Shown one piece after another: positions 1-5,178 of a DNA stretch of 7,968 nucleotides. The stretch's first letter is position 1. Each line of letters begins with the position of its first letter. The translations under genes and the position numbers were made by a program. The notes beneath the pieces were generated by a model, which was not told where the DNA came from, did no database searches, and worked only from the letters and a program-made list of their open reading frames with translations. The DNA lies in the NCBI GenBank assembly GCA_019410445.1, contig DXSO01000018.1:12943-20910 (forward strand). Direction: 5' to 3'. This DNA is from Sutterella sp. GTDB lineage: Bacteria > Pseudomonadota > Gammaproteobacteria > Burkholderiales > Burkholderiaceae_F.

Positions 1-47
1 CGCATTTGCCTCAAAAGCGAAAATAATTTCGAAGGCGGAAACATCAC

Positions 48-1361
48 GTGCAAAGAATCGAACAACTGACAATTGCTCCGGTTGCCAGAGCTAGCGGAAC
101 CGTGGTTTTGCCCGGCAGTAAGTCCATTTCCAACCGCGCACTCTTTATTGCGGCGTTGGCGCAGGGGAAAACAACGCTTCAGGGCTTGTTGAGAGCCGAT
201 GATACCGAACGAATGTTGGAGTCCCTTGAAAAACTCGGTATCGACGTCTCGTTTTCAAACGACACTCAGGTATGCGTAAGCGGCTGTGCGGGCAAGGTGC
301 CAGTCAAGAATGCGGAACTGTTTATCGGCAATGCGGGTACGGCAGCTCGAACATTGACGGCACTGTTGGCTTTTGCCGGCGGAACCTATCGACTCGATGG
401 AATACAACGCATGCGCGAGCGCCCGATTGCTGATTTGCTTACTGCGTTGCGCAGCATGGGAGCCAAAATCACTTGTGAATGTCAAGAGGGCTTTTTGCCG
501 CTGCGATTTGAACCGGCATCTTGTCTGGGCAATCGCGTAAGTGTGCGGGGCAATGTCTCGAGTCAGTACCTGACGGCGCTTTTAATGTTGGCTCCCGTTG
601 TCGCGAAAGAACAGGGGCTGCAAATTGACATTGAAGGCGAACTTATTAGCCGCCCCTATGTCGAGATGACGACTCGGATGATGCGAGATTTCGGCATTGA
701 ACTCGAGGAGACCGATAGTGGTTATTGGGTTCACTCTGGAGTGTATCGATCCAAAGATTTTTACTGCGTGGAGGCCGATGCTTCCGGTGCGAGTTATTTT
801 CTAGCGCTCGGAGCTCTTACAGGCGGACCAGTGACTGTCAAGGGGGTCGGTGCCGGATCCATGCAGGGAGATGTGGCTTTTGCTGATGCGCTTCAGGAAA
901 TGGGAGCAACGGTTGTCAAAACATCTGACAGCATCACGGTTTGTCGGAAACCAGACCAAATTTTGAGGGGTATTACGCTTGATTGCACGCGTATTCCGGA
1001 TGCCGCGATGACGTTTGTGCCGATGGCTCTGATGAGCGACGGACCGGTGCATTTGACCGGAATTGCAAGTTGGCGCGTCAAGGAAACCGATCGACTGGCG
1101 GCAATGGCTCGGGAAATGCGTAAGTTCGGAGCTCAGGTTCTGGAAGGAGCCGACTACATTGTGGTGAATAAACCGATGCAGAAAGCGCTGAGAGGAGCTG
1201 TTGTGGACACGTATGACGATCATCGGATGGCGATGAGTTTGGCGTTGGCCGCCTGCGCTGGTGTCGAAGTCACCATCAATGATCCCGGATGCACGGCCAA
1301 AACATATCCCAACTATTTCAATGAATTCCTGCGTCTGACTCAGCCTGGCGAGTCGGATTAG
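48..1361 (+). CDS. aroA: 3-phosphoshikimate 1-carboxyvinyltransferase (EPSP synthase)
   Basis: This cytoplasmic enzyme joins shikimate-3-phosphate and phosphoenolpyruvate to give EPSP, the sixth step of the shikimate pathway. The 437-residue length is normal for the family. Visible motifs, in order, are LPGSKSISNRAL (residues 21-32, substrate-binding Lys/Ser/Arg), NAGTAAR (95-101), MRERPI (122-127), NVSSQ (169-173), the catalytic-type IPDAAM (Asp318, matching E. coli Asp313), RVKETDR (343-349), DDHRMAMS (390-397) and CTAKTYP (415-421). Residue 102, after NAGTAAR, is Thr where E. coli has Pro101. The start is GTG at 48: an in-frame TAA lies at 24-26 and there is no other start between, with an AAGG about 12 bases upstream. 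The 47 bases before it may hold the end of an upstream gene, commonly tyrA in this order, but I cannot identify it. The gene lies 70 bases upstream of cmk, probably in one transcript. Identification is near certain. Confidence 0.98.
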   Translation: MQRIEQLTIAPVARASGTVVLPGSKSISNRALFIAALAQGKTTLQGLLRADDTERMLESLEKLGIDVSFSNDTQVCVSGCAGKVPVKNAELFIGNAGTAARTLTALLAFAGGTYRLDGIQRMRERPIADLLTALRSMGAKITCECQEGFLPLRFEPASCLGNRVSVRGNVSSQYLTALLMLAPVVAKEQGLQIDIEGELISRPYVEMTTRMMRDFGIELEETDSGYWVHSGVYRSKDFYCVEADASGASYFLALGALTGGPVTVKGVGAGSMQGDVAFADALQEMGATVVKTSDSITVCRKPDQILRGITLDCTRIPDAAMTFVPMALMSDGPVHLTGIASWRVKETDRLAAMAREMRKFGAQVLEGADYIVVNKPMQKALRGAVVDTYDDHRMAMSLALAACAGVEVTINDPGCTAKTYPNYFNEFLRLTQPGESD

Positions 1362-1420
1362 TGCATTTGGCCAAAGCCGACGACGGCAACTGAAATCGGC
1401 GATGCCCAAATTTAGAAAAA

Positions 1421-1434
1421 AAGGTAGTGAAGTG
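1421..1434 (+). promoter_or_regulatory. ribosome binding site and GTG start of cmk
   Basis: AAGG at 1421-1424 lies seven bases before the GTG at 1432. The protein from this GTG begins MSEKNCIPVIAIDGP, which puts the P-loop at the usual distance from the N terminus. The in-frame ATG at 1402 has no comparable purine-rich site and would add ten residues (MPKFRKKGSE) not expected in the family. Confidence 0.6.
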
Positions 1435-2103
1435 TCTGAAAAGAATTGCATTCCTGTGATTGCCATTGATGGTCCAAGCTCAAGCGGAAAGGGCACCGTT
1501 GCGGCGGCTCTGGCCCAGAGATTGGGTTTTCATTACCTCGATAGCGGAGCGCTGTATCGCCTGACCGCATTGTCGGTGATCAAGGCTGGTGTTGATCCGG
1601 ATGATGAGGCTTCCTGTCAGGCTGTGGCCCGTGCGATGAAGCCGGTATTCAAGGACGGTCGAATCTATCTGGGGCAAGAAGATGTGACGCAGGCAATTCG
1701 AGCCGAAGCGGTAGGACTGTGCGCTAGTCGCGTAGCGGCATTGCCCGCCGTACGGCGTGCTTTGACTGATTTGCAGCGAGATGCCCGACAGGCGCCTGGG
1801 CTTGTGGCTGACGGGCGAGATATGGCTAGCGTGATCTTTCCGGATGCTGTCCTGAAGGTCTTTTTGACGGCCAGTCCTGAGGCTCGCGCAAAAAGACGCT
1901 TTAATCAGTTGATTGCCAAGGGGATTTCTGCTAATCTAAGCGACCTTACTCGTGACTTGGCAGAACGCGATCGTCGTGATCGTGAGCGCAAGGCTGCGCC
2001 TTGCGTGCCGGCTCAGGGAGCCCGGGTTCTGGATAACTCCGAAATGGATGCCGAGCAAACGCTCGAGTTGATCCATCAGTGGTATCGAGAACAGTGCGAC
2101 TGA
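1432..2103 (+). CDS. cmk: cytidylate kinase
   Basis: Cmk transfers phosphate from ATP to CMP or dCMP in the cytoplasm, feeding CTP and dCTP pools. From the GTG start the product is 223 residues, close to the 227 of E. coli. The Walker A loop GPSSSGKGT is at residues 14-22 and the CMP-site motif YLDSGALYR at 35-43. The nucleotide-binding DGRD is at 127-130, followed by MASVIFPDA. The Arg/Asp-rich lid ERDRRDRERKAAP spans about 178-190, and the C-terminal strand VLDNSEMD follows. The first Ser in the P-loop stands where many relatives have Thr (GPTASGKGT), a conservative change. The start was chosen by its ribosome binding site; the alternative is ATG at 1402, giving 233 residues. The gene sits between aroA and rpsA, the standard proteobacterial order. 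Confidence 0.96.
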   Translation: MSEKNCIPVIAIDGPSSSGKGTVAAALAQRLGFHYLDSGALYRLTALSVIKAGVDPDDEASCQAVARAMKPVFKDGRIYLGQEDVTQAIRAEAVGLCASRVAALPAVRRALTDLQRDARQAPGLVADGRDMASVIFPDAVLKVFLTASPEARAKRRFNQLIAKGISANLSDLTRDLAERDRRDRERKAAPCVPAQGARVLDNSEMDAEQTLELIHQWYREQCD

Positions 2104-2243
2104 GGTCGGGTCAATAACGATTGAGAATTTTTTTTGGAATGCGGGGACGGGGCTCCGCATTCTTTAAATCTGCAAACACCACCGACTGACGGCTGTATAG
2201 CCGGTACCCCGGGTCGGTGAGATTTCAACGTTTTTTTATTTAA
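2104..2243 (+). promoter_or_regulatory. structured, SD-less leader of rpsA (probable S1 autoregulatory region)
   Basis: The cmk-rpsA gap contains two clear hairpins. Hairpin I pairs 2136-2146 with 2153-2163: eleven pairs including two G-U, around the loop ACGGGG. Hairpin II closes with a perfect 7-pair stem, 2180-2186 with 2213-2219, and encloses a smaller stem (CGGCT/AGCCG, 2190-2194 with 2199-2203, loop GTAT). Between and after the hairpins the sequence is A/U-rich, ending in a T-run just before the ATG at 2244. No purine-rich Shine-Dalgarno sequence is present in the last 20 bases. In E. coli the rpsA leader also lacks a normal SD, is built of hairpins split by A/U-rich segments, and is repressed by free S1; the same logic is inferred here. 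Hairpin I is not followed by a good U-tract, so I do not call it a terminator. I could not place a convincing promoter in the gap. Confidence 0.6.
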
Positions 2244-3929
2244 ATGTCCAACATTACCAATACCGAATCTTTTGCCCAGCTGTTCGAGGAAAGCCTCGCC
2301 AAGCAGGAAATGCGTCAGGGTGAAGTTATCACCGCTGAAGTGCTGCGCGTTGAACACAACTTTGTGGTTGTGAACGCCGGTCTGAAGTCCGAAGCTTACG
2401 TGCCCATCGACGAGTTCAAGGATGACCTCGGCGAAGTGAGCGTTCAGCCTGGTGACTTTGTTTCCGTGGCAATTGAATCGGCCGAAAACGGCTTCGGCGA
2501 AACCGTTCTGTCCCGTGACAAGGCCAAGCGTTTGGCCGCTTGGATGAACCTCGAACAGGCTCTCGAATCCGGCGAACTCGTCACCGGTACCATCACCGGC
2601 AAGGTCAAGGGCGGTCTGACTGTCATGACCAACGGCATCCGTGCCTTCTTGCCCGGTTCGCTCGTTGACACCCGTCCCGTCAAGGACACCACCCCGTTCG
2701 AAGGCAAGACCCTCGAATTCAAGGTGATCAAGCTCGACCGCAAGCGCAACAACGTGGTTGTTTCCCGTCGCGCTGTCGTTGAAGCCAGCATGGGCGAAGA
2801 ACGCGCTAAGCTCCTGGCCACGCTCCAGGAAGGCGCCATCGTCAAGGGCATTGTCAAGAACATCACCGACTACGGTGCATTCGTTGACCTCGGCGGCATT
2901 GATGGCCTGCTGCACATCACCGACCTCGCATGGCGTCGTGTGCGTCACCCGAGCGAAGTTGTTACCGTTGGCCAGGAAATCGAAGCCAAGGTTCTCAAGT
3001 TCGATCAGGAAAAGAGCCGTGTTTCTCTCGGTCTCAAGCAGCTCGGCGAAGATCCCTGGATCGGTATCGCCCGCCGCTATCCGCAGGGCACCCGCCTGTT
3101 CGGCAAGGTTACGAACATCACCGACTACGGTGCTTTCGTTGAAATCGAAACCGGCATCGAAGGTCTCGTGCACGTTTCCGAAATGGATTGGACCAACAAG
3201 AATGTTGATCCGAAGAAGATTGTTCAGCTCGGCGAAGAAGTTGAAGTCATGGTTCTTGACATCGACGAAGACCGTCGTCGCATCAGCCTCGGCATGAAGC
3301 AGTGCAAGGCCAATCCTTGGGAAGAGTTCAACCAGAGCTTCAAGAAGGGTGACAAGGTCAAGGGTCAGGTCAAGTCGATCACCGACTTCGGCGTGTTCAT
3401 CGGTCTGCCCGGCGGCATTGACGGCCTCGTGCACTTGTCCGACCTCTCCTGGAACGAACAGGGTGAAGACGCTGTTCGCAAGTACAAGAAGGGCGACGAA
3501 CTCGAAGCCATCGTTCTCGGTATCGATACCGAACGTGAACGCATCAGCCTGGGCATCAAGCAGCTCTCCGGCGATCCGTTCTCCGACTTCGCTGGTTCTC
3601 ACGAACGCAACACGATCGTGAAGGGCACCGTCAAGAGCGTTGACGCCAAGGGTGCTGTGATCGATCTCGGCAACGACACCGAAGGCTATCTGCGCGCTTC
3701 CGAAATCGCTTCCGAACGCGTTGAAGATGCCACCACGCAGCTCACCGTCGGTCAGGAAGTTGAAGCTCTGATCACGAGCGTTGATCGTAAGAACCGTTCG
3801 ATCCAGCTCTCCATCAAGGCTAAGGACGCCGCCGAAGCTCGCAAGGCTCTCGATCGCGTCAACTCCGATGCCAGCGCTGGCACGACCAACCTGGGTGCTC
3901 TGCTCAAGGCCAAGCTCGAGCAGAAGTAA
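2244..3929 (+). CDS. rpsA: 30S ribosomal protein S1
   Basis: S1 is the large RNA-binding protein of the 30S subunit. It brings mRNAs, especially those with weak ribosome binding sites or structured leaders, to the ribosome. The 561 residues match the usual 555-570, and six S1 (OB-fold) domains can be traced at roughly 24-91, 109-175, 196-264, 281-351, 368-438 and 455-524. The central repeats show the classic core, for example NITDYGAFVDLGGIDGLLH (206-224), NITDYGAFVEI (291-301) and SITDFGVFIGL (378-388). Domains 1 and 2, which dock on the ribosome, are more diverged, as is usual. Codon use is extremely biased: all Lys are AAG, all Gln are CAG, Gly is only GGC/GGT and Arg only CGC/CGT, unlike aroA or fimV, as expected for very high expression. 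The gene is 12 bases upstream of ihfB. Confidence 0.99.
   Translation: MSNITNTESFAQLFEESLAKQEMRQGEVITAEVLRVEHNFVVVNAGLKSEAYVPIDEFKDDLGEVSVQPGDFVSVAIESAENGFGETVLSRDKAKRLAAWMNLEQALESGELVTGTITGKVKGGLTVMTNGIRAFLPGSLVDTRPVKDTTPFEGKTLEFKVIKLDRKRNNVVVSRRAVVEASMGEERAKLLATLQEGAIVKGIVKNITDYGAFVDLGGIDGLLHITDLAWRRVRHPSEVVTVGQEIEAKVLKFDQEKSRVSLGLKQLGEDPWIGIARRYPQGTRLFGKVTNITDYGAFVEIETGIEGLVHVSEMDWTNKNVDPKKIVQLGEEVEVMVLDIDEDRRRISLGMKQCKANPWEEFNQSFKKGDKVKGQVKSITDFGVFIGLPGGIDGLVHLSDLSWNEQGEDAVRKYKKGDELEAIVLGIDTERERISLGIKQLSGDPFSDFAGSHERNTIVKGTVKSVDAKGAVIDLGNDTEGYLRASEIASERVEDATTQLTVGQEVEALITSVDRKNRSIQLSIKAKDAAEARKALDRVNSDASAGTTNLGALLKAKLEQK
2858..3133 (+). repeat. exact 21-base direct repeat inside rpsA (2858-2878 and 3113-3133)
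   Basis: The two copies are identical over 21 bases and lie 255 bases apart. Each encodes the NITDYGA core, at the same place in S1 domains 3 and 4. After one mismatch they match again for eight bases. The repeat reflects duplicated S1 domains plus strong codon bias, and is not a mobile or regulatory repeat. Confidence 0.85.
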
Positions 3930-3931
3930 TC

Positions 3932-3944
3932 GGGGGTTCGTATG
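3932..3944 (+). promoter_or_regulatory. ribosome binding site and ATG start of ihfB
   Basis: A run of five G (3932-3936) sits five bases before the ATG at 3942, within the 12-base gap after the rpsA stop. The only nearby in-frame alternative is TTG at 3951, which would begin at LTKSEL, closer to the MTKSEL start of most IhfB proteins but too far from the G-run to be preferred. Confidence 0.6.
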
Positions 3945-4247
3945 CGAGCCTTGACGAAATCAGAGTTGATTTCGCGGGTTTTCGGACGCCATCCGATGCT
4001 TACCGGCCGCAACGCCGACGAAGCCGTCAACATCGTTCTCAGATCGATGGTATGTGCTTTAAGCCGCGGTATGCGAGTCGAAGTTCGCGGGTTCGGCAGC
4101 TTCTCTGTGAAGTACCGACCTGCGCGCGACGGCCGCAATCCGCGGACCGGCGAAGCGGTTAAGGTGCCGGGCAAGTATGTTCCGTACTTCCGCGCCGGCA
4201 AAGAGATCCGCGATCATCTCAACGCGGAAGTCTCGAAGGACCAGTAA
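3942..4247 (+). CDS. ihfB: integration host factor subunit beta
   Basis: IhfB pairs with IhfA to form the nucleoid protein IHF, which binds specific sites and bends DNA sharply, affecting transcription, replication and recombination. The 101 residues have the full HU/IHF fold. An N-terminal helical region starts at LTKSELISRV (4-13). The conserved turn VEVRGFGSFSV is at 46-56. The DNA-contacting beta arm follows, with its tip GRNPRTGE (64-71) carrying the intercalating-type Pro, and the C-terminal helix begins at YFRAGKEIRD. The GRNP tip and the position beside rpsA favour IhfB over HU or IhfA. ihfA normally lies elsewhere, next to pheT, and is not in this window. The gene probably shares a transcript with rpsA and is followed by a strong terminator 36 bases after its stop. 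Its codon use is much less biased than that of rpsA. Confidence 0.97.
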   Translation: MRALTKSELISRVFGRHPMLTGRNADEAVNIVLRSMVCALSRGMRVEVRGFGSFSVKYRPARDGRNPRTGEAVKVPGKYVPYFRAGKEIRDHLNAEVSKDQ

Positions 4248-4259
4248 GAACATTCTTAC
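4244..4259. repeat. short palindrome over the ihfB stop codon
   Basis: GTAAGAA (4244-4250) and TTCTTAC (4253-4259) are perfect inverted repeats separated by CA, and the ihfB TAA stop lies within the left arm. As RNA it would be a small A/U-rich hairpin just upstream of the terminator; as DNA it could be a dyad. No function can be assigned. Confidence 0.4.
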
Positions 4260-4283
4260 CAGGTTCGTTAAGAGCTTCGCATT

Positions 4284-4320
4284 AACCCTGTCTTTCCTAA
4301 GGGAAAGGCAGGGTTTTTTT
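4284..4320 (+). terminator. intrinsic terminator after ihfB
   Basis: The left arm at 4284-4297 (AACCCTGTCTTTCC) pairs with 4302-4315 over 14 positions including one G-U, closing a TAAG loop. A run of seven T (4314-4320) overlaps the end of the stem and continues past it. This is a classic Rho-independent terminator for + strand transcription, ending the aroA-cmk-rpsA-ihfB unit. There is no matching A-run on the left side, so it is not clearly bidirectional. Confidence 0.93.
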
Positions 4321-4392
4321 ATATATGCAAGATTTTTTTTGAATGATCCATTACATTGACGACGATTCAATTCTCGAAGGGATGTATTCATC

Positions 4393-5028
4393 ATGGCAGT
4401 CAATCTCAAAAGCACATCGACCGCATTAATCGTTGTGGATGTGCAAAACGACTTTCTTCCTGCCGGTGCTCTGCCGGTTCCTCATTCCGATCAGATTATT
4501 GCCCCTGTCAATGTGTTGATTGATGCGGCTTCAACCGTGGTGCTGACGGCAGACTGGCATCCGGAAAATCATGAAAGTTTCGCCTGCAGTCATCCGGGGC
4601 GTCGTCCGTTTGAGACCATTGAAATGCCGTATGGTTTGCAGGTTCTGTGGCCGATGCACTGCGTTGCAGGCAGTCATGGAGCAAGTTTTGCCGCAGAACT
4701 CAAAACACAATCCGCAGATTTGATTTTGCGCAAAGGGACATGCTCGGCACGAGACAGTTATTCGGCTTTTATTGAAGCAGATCGAAAAACCGCCACAGGC
4801 TTAAGCGGCTGGCTCAAGGAGCGAGGGATAACCGATGTGGTCGTTTGCGGACTGGCTGCCGATTATTGCGTAAGTTGGACTGCGCTTGATGCTGTTCGTG
4901 CGGGATTTCGTACTACCGTTGTCATTGATGCTGTCAAAGCCATTGCGGAAGAAAGCTACGAAGAGGCAAAGCGAACTTGGAAATCGGTGGGAATCGAAAC
5001 GGTGACGCTCTCGGAATTGAATCTTTAG
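4393..5028 (+). CDS. pncA: nicotinamidase
   Basis: This isochorismatase-fold hydrolase converts nicotinamide to nicotinate and ammonia, returning it to NAD through the Preiss-Handler route. In bacteria that have it, PncA is also the enzyme that activates pyrazinamide. The 211 residues are near the E. coli length. The catalytic triad is visible: Asp16 in VVDVQNDF (14-21), Lys114 in LRKG (112-115) and Cys159 in GLAADYCV (153-160). Likely metal ligands are Asp54, His56 and His60 in DWHPENHESF, plus His89 in WPMHC. DSYSAF (121-126) is also typical of PncA. The ATG at 4393 has AAGGGA ten bases upstream (4377-4382). The gene stands alone between a terminator and a 150-base gap, so it is probably transcribed separately, but I see no convincing promoter. 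Its neighbours have no link to NAD metabolism. Confidence 0.95.
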   Translation: MAVNLKSTSTALIVVDVQNDFLPAGALPVPHSDQIIAPVNVLIDAASTVVLTADWHPENHESFACSHPGRRPFETIEMPYGLQVLWPMHCVAGSHGASFAAELKTQSADLILRKGTCSARDSYSAFIEADRKTATGLSGWLKERGITDVVVCGLAADYCVSWTALDAVRAGFRTTVVIDAVKAIAEESYEEAKRTWKSVGIETVTLSELNL

Positions 5029-5060
5029 AAAAGTTCCTTAACCGATTGAGTTCACGGGGA

Positions 5061-5100
5061 TTGAGGCGAGGAGCGTGCCGAGAAGATAAATGGGTAGAAT
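5061..5100 (+). promoter_or_regulatory. possible sigma-70-type promoter upstream of fimV
   Basis: TTGAGG (5061-5066) and GATAAA (5085-5090) are 18 bases apart and resemble -35 and -10 boxes. A second -10-like hexamer, TAGAAT (5095-5100), lies just downstream but has no good -35 at proper spacing. Either would start RNA close to 5097-5107, too close to the ATG at 5110 to leave room for a ribosome binding site but well placed for the ATG at 5179. The call rests on hexamer likeness alone. Confidence 0.35.
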
Positions 5101-5178
5101 CCATTTGCAATGGAGCGTAGGGTGATTCCTGGAAGTGTGTCTCTGCGCCAAATCGAAAAAGGAAAATTGGGTAAACAG

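Noticed and set aside
1..47. Possible 3' end of an upstream gene such as tyrA.
   Set aside because: Two frames give a short tail ending in a stop (24-26 or 67-69) and the third stays open, but there is too little sequence to recognise any protein. Only the usual gene order suggests tyrA.
1366..1400. Palindrome TTTGGCCAAA (1366-1375) and small GCCG/CGGC hairpins in the aroA-cmk gap.
   Set aside because: The stems are 4-5 pairs with no U-tract, and a 10-base palindrome is easily due to chance. It supports neither a terminator nor an operator.
801..1496. A 231-codon minus-strand open frame across the end of aroA and start of cmk.
   Set aside because: It lies opposite two well-identified genes, has no recognisable domain and is best explained as a shadow frame.
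2109..2123. IHF-like site (TCAA ... TTG) upstream of rpsA.
   Set aside because: The spacing between TCAA and TTG is six bases, not the four of the consensus WATCAANNNNTTR, and the first bases do not fit.
2136..2165. Hairpin I before rpsA as an intrinsic terminator for cmk.
   Set aside because: The stem is strong, but only three T follow before A residues. The long T-run lies on its 5' side, so it does not fit a terminator on either strand.
2076..3602. A 508-codon open frame on the minus strand opposite rpsA.
   Set aside because: rpsA avoids the codons whose complements would be stops in that frame, so the long antisense frame follows from codon bias. The product is low-complexity and resembles no family I know, and S1 on the + strand is certain.
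5009..5037. Weak inverted repeat (GGAATT / AGTTCC) at the end of pncA.
   Set aside because: Six pairs with a G-U around a loop of about 13 bases and no T-run after it; not a credible terminator.
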